NCBI GenBank assembly: GCA_965224785.1
Contig: OZ245062.1
Span: forward strand, 496,001-560,000
Direction: 5' to 3'
From: JALSNL01 sp036479585
Lineage (GTDB): Bacteria > Bacteroidota > Ignavibacteria > Ignavibacteriales > Melioribacteraceae
Length of the DNA stretch: 64,000 nucleotides
Position numbers and translations under genes: made by a program. Under the pieces are notes generated by a model. The model ran no database searches, was not told where the DNA came from, and worked only from the letters and a program-made list of their open reading frames with translations. The first letter of the stretch is position 1; every line of letters begins with the position of its first letter. Positions 1-9,032 of this stretch are shown piece by piece.

Positions 1-2111
1 ATTTCACCAGAAATGTTAGAGAATACACCTGTTGGAATTATATCTATATTCATTAGCAAGTTAGAATTTTTTGTTAACTTAACTGGTTTGTAAATGTTAG
101 GAGTTTCAGTTTTTTCTGTTAGATAATCTACTAAGCCAGAAGAGTATTTTGGTAAACCAAATATATCTGCAAGTCTAGGTTTTTTAATGTCACAATCAAT
201 AAGCAAAACTTTTTTGCCTGATTGTGCTACTGTAATTGCTAAGTTTGCTGCTGCAGAAGATTTCCCGGCACTCTCTTCACAACTAGAAATCATTACAGTT
301 TTTGGTTTAGAATAAATAAGTGAGCTTAGTTTAGATTCAAAAGTTCTATACGCTTCTTTGTATTTCAGATTATCTTCCATCATTGTTACAAATCTATTTG
401 TAACTGAATCTGTAGTGTCAATAGTTTTTGCAACATTTTTTTCATACGGTGGAATAACAGATAGAATAGGGAAATCAAAATCTCTTTCAATTTCGTAAAT
501 ATCATTTACTTCTTTGTTGCTAAAATCTTTTACGAAAGCAAATAACAAACCAAGCATTAAACCAAAAAGCGAACCGAGTAATAAGTTTAATCTTTTGTTT
601 GGAGAAGTTGGCTTTAGAGCTTCGTGAGCAAAATCCATAATACTTATATCTTGCATTTTAGAAAGCTCTGCAATTCTCATATCTTCTCTTTTACTTAACA
701 AAAGATTAAACATTTTTTCGTGAACATTTTTTTGTCTGATTAAGCTTGCAAGTTGGTTCTCCTGCTCGGGTAAACCTTCAAGTTGTTTCGAATACTTTCT
801 TATTAAAGTACTGATATCATTACGCTTTGCCTTAAGAGCACTAGCCATAATGTTAAAAGCTGTAACTGTATTTTTATTATATTTCGAGAGTTCACTTTTT
901 ACTTTGTTGATTTGATTTGTTAGCAAAATTACATCTGGATGAATTTCTTTTCTTCTTTGTAATAGTTCAAGTTTTTTCAATTCAAAATTAGAAAGTCTTG
1001 TCATCAATGCACCAAAAGGAGAATTTGTTGATTGATATTTCTCAGGAGTTAAATAAGTTTGATCAACAAAACCTTCTCTTAAAACTTCTTTATTTATACT
1101 GATGGATTTATTTTTATAGAGAGTTAATTCTAAATTTGTTTTCATTCTTTCTGCTTCTAACGTACTTAAGAAGTTAACTATACTTTTTGAACGTGAGTCA
1201 ATAGTAGCAATTTTTTCTTTAGACTTAAAATAACTCAATTCATTTTCTGCATTATCCAATTTTAGAGAAATCTCTTTTAGTTGATCATCAACAAAATTAA
1301 ATGATGTATGTATATTGTCTTTCTGTTGATGAATTCTACTTTCCCTAAACTTGTTGGCAATTGCATTGGCAATAGTTTTTGCTGCATAAGATGTTTTTGA
1401 TTCAGCTGAAATTTCAAAAATATTTGTTTTGGCTCGTTTGTAAACACCAATACTATTACTTAAAGTTTCAAATAACTTGTTATAATTTTTAACTTCAAAA
1501 AATATTTCGCCTTTAGAGTTAATAGTTGGCCACTGAATATTTATCTTCCACTCGGATGGATCTAACTCAGAATATTGCGAACTATTATTTAATATTTCTC
1601 CAATATCAGAGTCCAAAATCTCAAAACTATTTGCACTATCATTCTTTACAACAAATTTTACATTTTTTGTTTTTAATCCAATATCAAAAGAATTTATTTT
1701 TGGATAAACTGAAGTATTATACTTATTACTATAATTGTTTTGATAGTCAAGTAAGCTTTCTTTTAATGTTTCAGTTGTTCCATCAGGCAAAACTACTTTT
1801 GTAACAATAATATTTAATGATAAATCATCAATAACACTATTTAATACGTTTCGTGTTTTAACAAGTTCCATTTCCGTTTCTAGTAGATCCTTGCTTTGAA
1901 GAGATATTATTTGCCCAACTCTATCTTGTTGATTGTTATTTTCAATCAGATGTTCTTTTTTCAAAAGTACAATAGATCTATAAGTTGGCGTCTTAAAAAA
2001 GTTATATAGAAAGGCAGCCAATATTGAAAATAGAATTGAAAAGAAAATAATATTCTTTCTTCGTTTTAGTATTCTAAATACTTCTAATAGTGAAATCTCG
2101 GATTTATTCAT
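1..2111 (-). CDS. Wzc-like polysaccharide co-polymerase / tyrosine autokinase (3' end cut by window edge)
   Basis: An inner-membrane protein expected to control chain length and export of the polysaccharide and to autophosphorylate on tyrosine. The reverse-strand frame opens with ATG at 2109-2111 and runs off the window after about 703 codons, so the C-terminus is missing. A basic N-terminus leads into a first membrane segment near residues 22-44. A long periplasmic coiled-coil region follows, then a second membrane segment near residues 503-522 preceded by KPTSPNKR, the proline motif of Wzz proteins. The kinase domain has a Walker A with the sequence ESAGKSS near residue 613 and a Walker A' LLIDCDIKKPR near residue 635. 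The Walker A is unusual, since most BY-kinases read GEGKS. It lies 39 bases downstream of the export-protein gene, probably in one operon. The family call is firm; the tyrosine tail cannot be seen. Confidence 0.9.
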   Translation of the reverse strand, partial: MNKSEISLLEVFRILKRRKNIIFFSILFSILAAFLYNFFKTPTYRSIVLLKKEHLIENNNQQDRVGQIISLQSKDLLETEMELVKTRNVLNSVIDDLSLNIIVTKVVLPDGTTETLKESLLDYQNNYSNKYNTSVYPKINSFDIGLKTKNVKFVVKNDSANSFEILDSDIGEILNNSSQYSELDPSEWKINIQWPTINSKGEIFFEVKNYNKLFETLSNSIGVYKRAKTNIFEISAESKTSYAAKTIANAIANKFRESRIHQQKDNIHTSFNFVDDQLKEISLKLDNAENELSYFKSKEKIATIDSRSKSIVNFLSTLEAERMKTNLELTLYKNKSISINKEVLREGFVDQTYLTPEKYQSTNSPFGALMTRLSNFELKKLELLQRRKEIHPDVILLTNQINKVKSELSKYNKNTVTAFNIMASALKAKRNDISTLIRKYSKQLEGLPEQENQLASLIRQKNVHEKMFNLLLSKREDMRIAELSKMQDISIMDFAHEALKPTSPNKRLNLLLGSLFGLMLGLLFAFVKDFSNKEVNDIYEIERDFDFPILSVIPPYEKNVAKTIDTTDSVTNRFVTMMEDNLKYKEAYRTFESKLSSLIYSKPKTVMISSCEESAGKSSAAANLAITVAQSGKKVLLIDCDIKKPRLADIFGLPKYSSGLVDYLTEKTETPNIYKPVKLTKNSNLLMNIDIIPTGVFSNISGE

Positions 2112-2150
2112 TTTTTTTGCTTTTTAATTAATTCAAAAATGTTTTATAAT

Positions 2151-2756
2151 TTATTTTGTAAACAGACTAACTATTCCAACAAGTACAGCTACACCAGAGA
2201 CTAATATAGATGCGTCTCTAGCATTTACCCAAAAAGTTCTGGGTACATAAATTTTGTCTCCCGACTGAAGTCCAATATCACTAAATGTATTTCCACTTTC
2301 AAAAATGGCTTCTAAATCAATTTCCATTTTTGATTCATTTCTGAGTATGAAAATTCCGTCAATATCAGCATCGTTGGTTTCGCCTCCTGCTTTTGCTAAT
2401 ATGTCTGTAAAGGTTTCGTAGCCAGTGGCATAGTAAACTCCCGGTTTACCAACTTCACCCAAAACATCAATACGGAAAAGAGGTTGAATGTTGATTTCAG
2501 GATTTCGATAAATTTTTGAGTACTCTTTTACTATTTGATTTCTAATAGCTGCAAAGTCTCTGCCAACTGTATTTACTAATCCTAGATATGGTAATTGAAT
2601 ATTTCCATTATCTTGAATATAATATTGACCTTTAATTTTATCAGTTATATTTAGGAATGATAAATTTATTCCATCTCCTGGTCTTAAAACTTGTGCAGTT
2701 GTTTTGATTGAAAAAAGAACAAGTATAAAAAGTACTAAATGCGAATTTTTTTTCAT
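2151..2756 (-). CDS. Polysaccharide export protein, Wza/SLBB type
   Basis: A 201-residue exported protein of the Wza class, expected to form part of the periplasm-to-outer-membrane channel for polysaccharide. A signal peptide spans residues 1-21 (MKKNSHLVLFILVLF then SIKTTAQ). The Poly_export domain follows from VLRPGDGINLSF to about residue 95. An SLBB domain begins at IDVLGEVGKPGVYYATG and ends near residue 170. A C-terminal hydrophobic stretch (ILVSGVAVLVGIVSLF) could anchor it. There is no lipobox cysteine, and it is much shorter than E. coli Wza (about 380 residues), as is usual in Bacteroidota. It lies directly upstream of the Wzc-like kinase on the same strand, the classical export pair. 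Confidence 0.9.
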   Translation of the reverse strand: MKKNSHLVLFILVLFSIKTTAQVLRPGDGINLSFLNITDKIKGQYYIQDNGNIQLPYLGLVNTVGRDFAAIRNQIVKEYSKIYRNPEINIQPLFRIDVLGEVGKPGVYYATGYETFTDILAKAGGETNDADIDGIFILRNESKMEIDLEAIFESGNTFSDIGLQSGDKIYVPRTFWVNARDASILVSGVAVLVGIVSLFTK

Positions 2757-2929
2757 TTTATTTTCTTTGGGTTAATAGTTAAAGTTCTAAGTACAAATAA
2801 GTTATAATTTTTCTAAATAATTGTGATGTACATCAACAGCTATGTATTTAAATATTACATACTTAAGTTAAAAGATAGTTTAAATTTAAATAATAAAAAA
2901 TTAAAGAAAAAATACAATTCACTTTTTAT

Positions 2930-4264
2930 TTAACTTGCTTCTCCATATTTTTTTTGATCTTTGTCTAGTGAAGATTCTAACTTCATCAATAAATTAGTTG
3001 CTTTATTTGCTAAACTACAACTGGCGTTCCAAGATGTAATATTTGGGTAAACTTGTGCAGACGTTGCTAAAATTATATTTGCATCTTCAATCTTCATTTT
3101 AGGTTTTAATTTTGAATATCCTAAAGGATAAATAGGTTCAACAAATGGAGCTTTGAAAATTTTTATATCTGCAATATCATCTTCGGTAAAATTCAAATCG
3201 GGATATAAGCTTACAAGTTGTTTCTCCCATCTATCTGCAATGCTACTTTCGTCTTCTTTAAATAAATCAGAATCTCTATTACAATACTTCATAACATAAA
3301 CTGCATTATGGTTATTGTATTGTTCCTTGTCAATAAGTTCAGTCATTTCCACAACTCCATCGAAGTCAGTATTGGAACTAACAACCGGAGCCCAATAAAA
3401 ATTGTCTAAAGGTTTTTTTAAGAAGAAGAGAGCATTTACAACTCCTTGGTATGTAAGTTTCGGATTAGTAAAACTGTTTTGCAAATTTGTATCTTTTACT
3501 AAGTTAGCAAAAGATGGAATTGGAATTGTAGAAACAACCCAATCAGCCTCTATAGATTTATTATTTTCTAAAACTACAAGTGTTTTATTCTCAATTTTTT
3601 GTAAACTTCTAACTTTTGTATTTGTCTGAATTTCTCCACCAAAAGTTTTAATCTTAGTTTCAACAGCGTCAATAATTGTTTTAACTCCACCTTTTATATA
3701 GCCACGTGTTGCAACATTTTTTTCTCTACCTAAACGTTGCCAAATATATAATGATGGCAAGTTGCCAGCATGATCTCCAAACTTAGAAAGGAAAAGTTGT
3801 TTTAGAATTTTATTCCAAACTGTTTTCCCATATAGTTTTTGAAACCATTCTTCAATTGGAAGATTATCTAAATCTTTATTCTTTCCTAAGAATCTAATAG
3901 ATAAACTAACAACACCAAACCGAAGTCTCTGAAAAAAAGAAATTGGTTTAAACTTTAATAAATCTAGAGGCGAATTAAATGAGTAACGTTTTCCATCAAC
4001 AATAAAACCCATCCTAGTTGGCTTCCAATACATCTGATCTTTAATACCAACATCTTCGATCAATTTTAGAAGAGGATCATCTGATGGCATTTGGCAATGA
4101 TAAAATTTATCAATCCAACCATCTTTGTACTTGAAATAAGTTCCTAATCCACCAAGCTGGGAATTACTTTCAAGTAACGTTACATTGTAACCATCTTTGG
4201 ATAAATTATAAGCTGCCGTAAGCCCAGCAATACCAGCACCAATTACTACAATTTTTTTTTTCAT
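2930..4264 (-). CDS. FAD-dependent amine-oxidase-like oxidoreductase
   Basis: A 444-residue flavoprotein of the NAD(P)/FAD-dependent oxidoreductase family (protoporphyrinogen oxidase/amine oxidase fold). The dinucleotide-binding motif is at the very N-terminus (IVVIGAGIAGLTAAYNLSK), followed by a glutamate at the end of the second beta strand (LLESNSQLGG), as expected for FAD binding. I chose the ATG at 4264, which puts the Rossmann motif a few residues in; a TTG 33 bases upstream would only add an unlikely leader. Relatives are common in polysaccharide loci next to GT2 transferases, as here, where it follows the glycosyltransferase gene by 115 bases. The substrate is unknown; a lipid-linked sugar or polyprenyl intermediate is a guess. 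Confidence 0.8.
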   Translation of the reverse strand: MKKKIVVIGAGIAGLTAAYNLSKDGYNVTLLESNSQLGGLGTYFKYKDGWIDKFYHCQMPSDDPLLKLIEDVGIKDQMYWKPTRMGFIVDGKRYSFNSPLDLLKFKPISFFQRLRFGVVSLSIRFLGKNKDLDNLPIEEWFQKLYGKTVWNKILKQLFLSKFGDHAGNLPSLYIWQRLGREKNVATRGYIKGGVKTIIDAVETKIKTFGGEIQTNTKVRSLQKIENKTLVVLENNKSIEADWVVSTIPIPSFANLVKDTNLQNSFTNPKLTYQGVVNALFFLKKPLDNFYWAPVVSSNTDFDGVVEMTELIDKEQYNNHNAVYVMKYCNRDSDLFKEDESSIADRWEKQLVSLYPDLNFTEDDIADIKIFKAPFVEPIYPLGYSKLKPKMKIEDANIILATSAQVYPNITSWNASCSLANKATNLLMKLESSLDKDQKKYGEAS

Positions 4265-4379
4265 ATTAAATAAACCTGTTAAAAGGGGGCGAAGCAAAAA
4301 TGATATTTTAAAGTTACTTGACTATCAAAATCAAAATCAAAATATAGTTTGAGATACACATTGCTTCAGTAAAGCCTCC

Positions 4380-5252
4380 CTATAATCTTCTTGGTGCAGG
4401 AGAAACTCTGTCTCTAATACCTAATTTTATATATTGGAAAATTGTTTTGAAAAGTTTTAACTTACTTGCTCCAAGCTTTCTATCGTATCTTAGTTCAAAA
4501 GGTATTTCAATAATGTTTGGTGTCCAGTGTCTTAACTTTAATAACAGCTCAACCATACAAGCAAAACCTTGTTCATTTACCAACGTTTCTCCATAATGAA
4601 TTGATGCTTTTCTAAGCAAACCAACTCTGTAACCTCTGTACCCACTTGTAAAATCGTTTATGGAATTTAATGGTAATATAGTTTTAAAAATTACACTTGC
4701 TCCTCTTGATAACATTCTTCTAAACATAGGTGCACTAGCATCATCTCCGCCATTAACAAATCTTGAAGCAATAGTTATATCAGCTCCACTTTCAATTCTG
4801 TTTATCATTTCGTCAAGTAATGTAACATCGTGCGTATCGTCTGCATCCATAATTACAACTATGTCATTATCATTTGCAATAGACAATGCTTCCTTAATAC
4901 CGGTTTGCACAGCTGGTCCAAGACCCATGTTTTTTTCATGATTTACAATTGTAAGTTGTAAATTATCACTACCATTGGCAGTTACTTCAGCTGTATTATC
5001 AGAAGAGCCATCATTAACAACAACTACTTTTATTTTAGTATCATGTTCAAGATTTAACTTTCCAATTCTATTTAATAAATTTGGCAAAGATTCTTCTTCG
5101 TTGTACGCAGGTAAAACATAGTAAGCACAACCTACCTTTTCCGTATTTACATCAACAGAATTATTCTCAAACAGTTTTGAACCCAAATTATTTTCACTAC
5201 TGATATCGCTACCTACTGCTAAATTATGTGATAAAATTTTACTTACAACCAT
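4380..5252 (-). CDS. Glycosyltransferase family 2, DPM1-like
   Basis: A 290-residue GT-A fold glycosyltransferase resembling dolichyl/undecaprenyl-phosphate sugar synthases. The catalytic fold starts at YYVLPAYNEEES (residues 44-55). It carries DGSSDNT (81-87) for nucleotide binding and a DADD metal motif (136-139). The acceptor-side signature is GYRGYRVGLLRKA, and the end (FELRYDRKLGASKLKL) is typical of DPM-like enzymes. There is no C-terminal membrane domain. The first 40 residues are an extra polar stretch. AGGTG stands 4-8 bases before the ATG and supports this start. It heads a leftward group with the FAD oxidoreductase, the export protein and the Wzc-like kinase. Confidence 0.88.
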   Translation of the reverse strand: MVVSKILSHNLAVGSDISSENNLGSKLFENNSVDVNTEKVGCAYYVLPAYNEEESLPNLLNRIGKLNLEHDTKIKVVVVNDGSSDNTAEVTANGSDNLQLTIVNHEKNMGLGPAVQTGIKEALSIANDNDIVVIMDADDTHDVTLLDEMINRIESGADITIASRFVNGGDDASAPMFRRMLSRGASVIFKTILPLNSINDFTSGYRGYRVGLLRKASIHYGETLVNEQGFACMVELLLKLRHWTPNIIEIPFELRYDRKLGASKLKLFKTIFQYIKLGIRDRVSPAPRRL

Positions 5253-5778
5253 TTTGCACCTACAAAAAAGTTATTGAATATAATATCGAGTTTTTTGTCT
5301 CGAATTTTAATCCCAATAAACAGTAAAATGAGACATAGGTTGTGATCTGTCTCAAGTATTTTGTTTTTACATGTTAATTCAATAAGCAATAGAAATATTT
5401 AACTAATACAAAACTTATAATCAAGTAATTAATTATTTAAGTAAAGATTAGATAAAAACTACTTCAAGCAAGTTCTTAAATAATTATTATTAGTTATTTA
5501 CAGATTTACTAATTGAAAAGAATTAAAGTTCCTATTTGCTAACTACTTATTATTTATTATCTTAAGAGCGATAAATAATGTATTATATCATCAAGCTATT
5601 TCTAACTTGTTAAAATTATAGAGTCTTACAAAGAAAGATTATGTAATTTATGTGGCGAAGCTGTGTTTAATGGTTAGAGACTATTCTAAAAATAATATTG
5701 AGTTTAGGTTTTAAAACTATTCTTATAAAATCTACATTTTGTATAAACAAAATAATATTTAATTGAAATTAGGCTAAA
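5253..5778. other. Non-coding divergent spacer, 526 bp
   Basis: AT-rich sequence between the leftward glycosyltransferase operon and the rightward wbp genes. It must hold promoters for both directions, but I could not fix convincing -35/-10 pairs. It contains an inverted repeat at 5329-5354 (listed separately). At 5652-5664 it has a 13-base string (tggcgaagctgtg) that recurs at 60656-60668, probably a remnant of a dispersed repeat. No open frame of credible length is present. Confidence 0.6.
5329..5354. promoter_or_regulatory. Inverted repeat TGAGACA-N12-TGTCTCA, possible operator
   Basis: Perfect 7-base arms (5329-5335 and 5348-5354) lie 77-102 bases upstream of the glycosyltransferase start at 5252. 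A further TGTCTC occurs a few bases nearer the gene. The half-site TGAGACA is also found at 37119-37125, upstream of the other SLBB/Wzc operon. An operator role is inference only; an RNA hairpin or chance are alternatives. Confidence 0.25.
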
Positions 5779-6726
5779 ATGAAAAATTTTGCAATTACAG
5801 GCGTGGCTGGTTATATAGCTCCACGTCATTTACAAGCAATCAAAGATACTGGTAATGATGTTATAGCTGCTCTTGATAATCATGATTCTGTTGGAATTCT
5901 AGATAGATACTTTCCTTACACTAGTTTTTTTGTGGAGTTTGAAAGATTCGAAAGACATTTAGAAAGACTAAAAAGAGGAACTGATTCAAAATTAATTGAT
6001 TATTTAAGTATTTGTTCACCGAATTTTTTACATGATGCACATATTAGATTGGCATTAAGAATCGGTGCGGATGCAATTTGTGAAAAACCGATTGTACTTA
6101 ACCCTTGGAACTTAGATGCACTTGAGGAACTAGAACAAGAAACTGGTAGAAAAGTTTATAACATTCTTCAATTGCGAGAACATGATGCAATAATTAATTT
6201 GAAGAATAAGATTGAAATTGAAAACAAAAATAGCAAACATGAAATTGTACTAACTTACATAACTTCACGAGGAATGTGGTATGATTTTTCTTGGAAGGGT
6301 GCAGTTGAAAAGTCAGGTGGTGTAGCAACAAATATTGGAGTACATTTTTTTGATATGCTTGGTTGGATTTTTGGTAAGGTTCAAACAAATAAGCTATACC
6401 TTCGTGAAGATAGAAGAGTGAGTGGTTTTCTAGAATTTGAAAAAGCAAATGTACGCTGGTATTTATCCTTAGAGACAGAAGATTTACCTAAACAAGCAGT
6501 TAATAGTGGAACACCAACATATCGGTCTCTAGAGCTTGATGGAGAAGAATTTCAATTTAGTGATGGATTTACTGATTTACATACTAAAGTTTACAAATCA
6601 ATATTAGATGGAAAGGGATATGGATTAGGTGATGCAAGACAATCTATTGAAATAGTCCATAATATTAGAAATGAAAAAGTTGAGAAAAAAATAGAATATC
6701 CACATCCACTATTAAAAAAGAATTAG
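5779..6726 (+). CDS. wbpB: WbpB/WlbA-type UDP-GlcNAcA 3-dehydrogenase
   Basis: A Gfo/Idh/MocA-family NAD-dependent oxidoreductase of 315 residues. It is expected to oxidise C3 of UDP-N-acetylglucosaminuronic acid so that an amino group can be added. The N-terminal Rossmann motif GVAGYIAPRHLQAIKDTG (8-25) and SICSPNFLHDAHI (78-90) are close to Pseudomonas/Bordetella WbpB/WlbA as I know them. The catalytic EKP is at 102-104, and the second catalytic site shows GVHFFDMLGW with His189. It starts a run with the matching acetyltransferase and aminotransferase. No WbpA (UDP-GlcNAc 6-dehydrogenase) or WbpI epimerase gene is visible in this window, so the uronic acid precursor must come from elsewhere. 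Confidence 0.92.
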   Translation: MKNFAITGVAGYIAPRHLQAIKDTGNDVIAALDNHDSVGILDRYFPYTSFFVEFERFERHLERLKRGTDSKLIDYLSICSPNFLHDAHIRLALRIGADAICEKPIVLNPWNLDALEELEQETGRKVYNILQLREHDAIINLKNKIEIENKNSKHEIVLTYITSRGMWYDFSWKGAVEKSGGVATNIGVHFFDMLGWIFGKVQTNKLYLREDRRVSGFLEFEKANVRWYLSLETEDLPKQAVNSGTPTYRSLELDGEEFQFSDGFTDLHTKVYKSILDGKGYGLGDARQSIEIVHNIRNEKVEKKIEYPHPLLKKN

Positions 6727-6762
6727 AATTAAAATATTTAATATATCCCAAGGCGTAAGAAA

Positions 6763-7353
6763 ATGAAATCCGAAAATAAATTTACAATTAATAAATATGC
6801 AGTTGTTGATGAAGGTGTAGTGATTGGTGATGGAACAAAAATTTGGCATTTTGCACATGTTCAGTCAGGTACAAAATTAGGTAAGAAATGTGTGGTTGGA
6901 CAAAATGTTAATATTGGCAACAATGTAATAATAGGCAACTATGTTAAAATACAAAATAATGTTTCAGTTTACGAAGGAGTAACTTTAGAAGATTATGTGT
7001 TTTGTGGACCTTCAATGGTCTTTACAAATATTTTAGATCCGAGAAGTAAATACCCACAAGTAGGTGCTGAATTTTATATCAATACTTTAGTAAAAGAAGG
7101 TGCTTCTTTAGGGGCAAATTCTACAATAGTTTGTGGAAATACTATTGGTAGGTTTGCAATGGTTGGTGCAGGAAGTGTTGTTACAAAAGATGTTCCTGAT
7201 TATGCATTGGTAGTTGGTAACCCTGCAAAAATAATTGGATGGTTTAGCGAAGCTGGTGAAAAATTAAAATTTGATGAAGATGGTTTTGCTACTTGCTCTA
7301 GAACTGCAATAAAGTATAAACTTAATAATAATATAGTAACCGAAGTAAAATAA
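6763..7353 (+). CDS. wbpD: WbpD/WlbB-type UDP-sugar N-acetyltransferase
   Basis: A 196-residue left-handed beta-helix acetyltransferase, expected to acetylate the 3-amino group of UDP-GlcNAc(3NH2)A using acetyl-CoA. Hexapeptide repeats run from about residue 14 to 160 (for example VVIGDGTKIWHFAHVQSGTK). The loop FTNILDPRSKYPQ carries residues typical of WbpD. VTKDVPDYALVVGNPAKIIGW is the usual final coil and cap. It follows wbpB by 36 bases and precedes wbpE by 15, making a three-gene set. The family assignment is strong; the exact sugar is inferred from the neighbours. Confidence 0.92.
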   Translation: MKSENKFTINKYAVVDEGVVIGDGTKIWHFAHVQSGTKLGKKCVVGQNVNIGNNVIIGNYVKIQNNVSVYEGVTLEDYVFCGPSMVFTNILDPRSKYPQVGAEFYINTLVKEGASLGANSTIVCGNTIGRFAMVGAGSVVTKDVPDYALVVGNPAKIIGWFSEAGEKLKFDEDGFATCSRTAIKYKLNNNIVTEVK

Positions 7354-7368
7354 AAACTAGGATTCAAA

Positions 7369-8556
7369 ATGAACGTTCCATTATTAGATCTAAAGGCTCA
7401 ATACAAATCACTTAAAAAAGAATTGGATGATGCAATTATAAAAACTGCTGAATCTCAATATTTTATACTAGGGCCGGAAGTTGTAAAATTAGAAGAATCA
7501 ATTTGCGAATTTCTTGGGGCTAAAAGTGCAATAGGTGTTTCTTCTGGAACAGATGCCTTGCTTCTTGCTCTTATGGGTATTGATATTCAACCTGGTGATG
7601 AAGTGATTGTTCCAACTTTCTCATTTTTTGCTACTGCTGGTGTTATTTCCAGATTAAACGCAATTCCGGTTTTTGTTGATTCTGATCCAACTACTTTTAA
7701 CATAGACCCAAATAAAATTGAAGAGAAGATTACTGACAAAACTAAAGCAATAATCCCAGTTCATTTATACGGACAAAGTGCAGATATGGATGCTATAATG
7801 AAAATTGCTAAAAAGCATAATCTAAAAGTTATTGAAGATGGTGCACAAGCAATTTCCACACAATTTAAGGATGGTAGAAGTGTTGGAACTATTGCAGACA
7901 TTGGTTGTTATTCATTTTTCCCAAGTAAAAATTTAGGTTGCTATGGTGATGGAGGAATGGTTGTTACAATGGATGAAGAACTTGGTGAAAAGTTAAAGAT
8001 ATTGAGAACTCATGGAGGTAAACCAAAATATTATCATAAAGTAATTGGTGGTAATTTTAGACTGGATGCCATTCAAGCAGCAGTCTTAAATGTAAAACTT
8101 CCACATCTTAATAGTTGGTCAGAAGGAAGAAGAAAAAATGCAGAACTTTATACTAAATTATTTATTGAGGCTGGTCTTTCTCAAGAAGAAGGTATCCTTA
8201 ATTTTAAAGATAATAATAAAGTACTTTTACCAAAGCCAATCTATAAAGATGTCATTCTGAGCGGAGTTGAAGAATCAAGATTAGAGAATTATCATATTTA
8301 TAACCAATACGTTATTAGAATAGATAAAAGAGATGAACTGAGAGAAAAATTAAAAGATCAGGGAATTGCAACTGAAATATATTATCCTGTACCTTTTCAC
8401 AGACAAGAATGTTTTGCAAATTTAACAACAAACGATACTGAATTCCCAAATGCAAATTTTGCAGCAGAACATTCTCTAGCTTTACCAATTTATCCTGAGT
8501 TGAGAAATGAGCAGCTTGAGTATGTTGTTGAAAAGATTAAAGAAATTATTTCATAA
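7369..8556 (+). CDS. wbpE: WbpE/WlbC-type UDP-sugar aminotransferase with a repeat-derived insert
   Basis: A 395-residue DegT/DnrJ/EryC1/StrS aminotransferase using PLP, expected to aminate the 3-keto sugar made by WbpB. It has the family start VPLLDLKAQY, the phosphate-binding SSGTDALLLAL (58-68), the cofactor aspartate in IEDGAQA, and the Schiff-base lysine in FPSKNLGCYGDGG (Lys187). The tail is typical (YYPVPFHRQECF). Between LLPKPIY and YHIYNQYVIRI there is a short extra segment. Residues 295-304 read VILSGVEESR, and their DNA matches the GTCATTCTGA...GAAGAATC repeat seen between genes. Apart from this insert the protein looks intact and the frame is kept. Confidence 0.92.
   Translation: MNVPLLDLKAQYKSLKKELDDAIIKTAESQYFILGPEVVKLEESICEFLGAKSAIGVSSGTDALLLALMGIDIQPGDEVIVPTFSFFATAGVISRLNAIPVFVDSDPTTFNIDPNKIEEKITDKTKAIIPVHLYGQSADMDAIMKIAKKHNLKVIEDGAQAISTQFKDGRSVGTIADIGCYSFFPSKNLGCYGDGGMVVTMDEELGEKLKILRTHGGKPKYYHKVIGGNFRLDAIQAAVLNVKLPHLNSWSEGRRKNAELYTKLFIEAGLSQEEGILNFKDNNKVLLPKPIYKDVILSGVEESRLENYHIYNQYVIRIDKRDELREKLKDQGIATEIYYPVPFHRQECFANLTTNDTEFPNANFAAEHSLALPIYPELRNEQLEYVVEKIKEIIS
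8251..8280 (+). repeat. In-frame copy of a dispersed GTCATTCTGA...GAAGAATC repeat inside wbpE
   Basis: The 30 bases begin GTCATTCTGAGCGGAG and continue to GAAGAATCAAGA. The reverse complement of the intergenic element end at 54711-54727 also gives GTCATTCTGA followed by GAAGAATC. The stretch has no counterpart in WbpE-family proteins as I know them and sits on a loop before a conserved strand. I infer that an intergenic repeat inserted into the gene without breaking the frame. Confidence 0.55.
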
Positions 8557-8561
8557 AAAAA

Positions 8562-9032
8562 ATGATAAATATTTTCTCAAAATTTATTGAACTCATGACA
8601 GTTTTACATAAGAATGATGTTGATTATATCTTAATAGGTGGTATGGCAATTAATTTACACGGATTTGCAAGAAATACAGAAGACATAGATATATTTATAA
8701 ATCCCACAAAAGAAAATGTAAAAAGGTTTAGAGAATCACTATATAATGTTTTTAGGGATAATGATATTGATGAAATTACAATAGAAGAGCTTAAGAAATA
8801 TCCAATTATAAGATATGGAACTGAGTATGGATTTTCAATTGACGTGATTTCGCAAATTGGCGAAAAGTTTTTTTTCAAGGATTTGAACTATATTATAAAA
8901 ATACTTGACGGAATTGAAATTAAATATGCTGATTTAGAAACGCTCTACAAACTAAAAGAAAAGACATATAGAGAAATTGATCAATTAGACTTAAAATTTA
9001 TTCAATCTAAATTAAATAAAAATGTCGATTAA
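8562..9032 (+). CDS. Nucleotidyltransferase, AbiEii-like / DUF6036-like
   Basis: A 156-residue nucleotidyltransferase-fold protein. YILIGGMAINLHGFARNTED, followed by IDIF (about residues 21-44), matches the GG...DxD signature of AbiEii-type and related minimal nucleotidyltransferases. IDVISQIG supplies a likely third acidic residue. The C-terminal part (ADLETLYKLKEKTYREIDQL) is the helical tail typical of this group. It starts 5 bases after wbpE and overlaps the next small gene by 11 bases, so the two are probably translated together. Relatives work as toxins or as enzymes of unknown target; a role in sugar synthesis is unlikely. Its insertion inside a sugar operon suggests horizontal gain. 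Confidence 0.75.
   Translation: MINIFSKFIELMTVLHKNDVDYILIGGMAINLHGFARNTEDIDIFINPTKENVKRFRESLYNVFRDNDIDEITIEELKKYPIIRYGTEYGFSIDVISQIGEKFFFKDLNYIIKILDGIEIKYADLETLYKLKEKTYREIDQLDLKFIQSKLNKNVD

Noticed and set aside
1526..1804. Forward-strand open frame of 92 codons inside the first kinase gene
   Set aside because: It is antisense to a clear Wzc-like reading frame, has low-complexity Leu/Tyr/Gln content and no family likeness.
4265..4297. TTG start adding 11 residues to the FAD oxidoreductase
   Set aside because: The dinucleotide-binding motif normally starts within a few residues of the N-terminus, so the ATG at 4264 is better.
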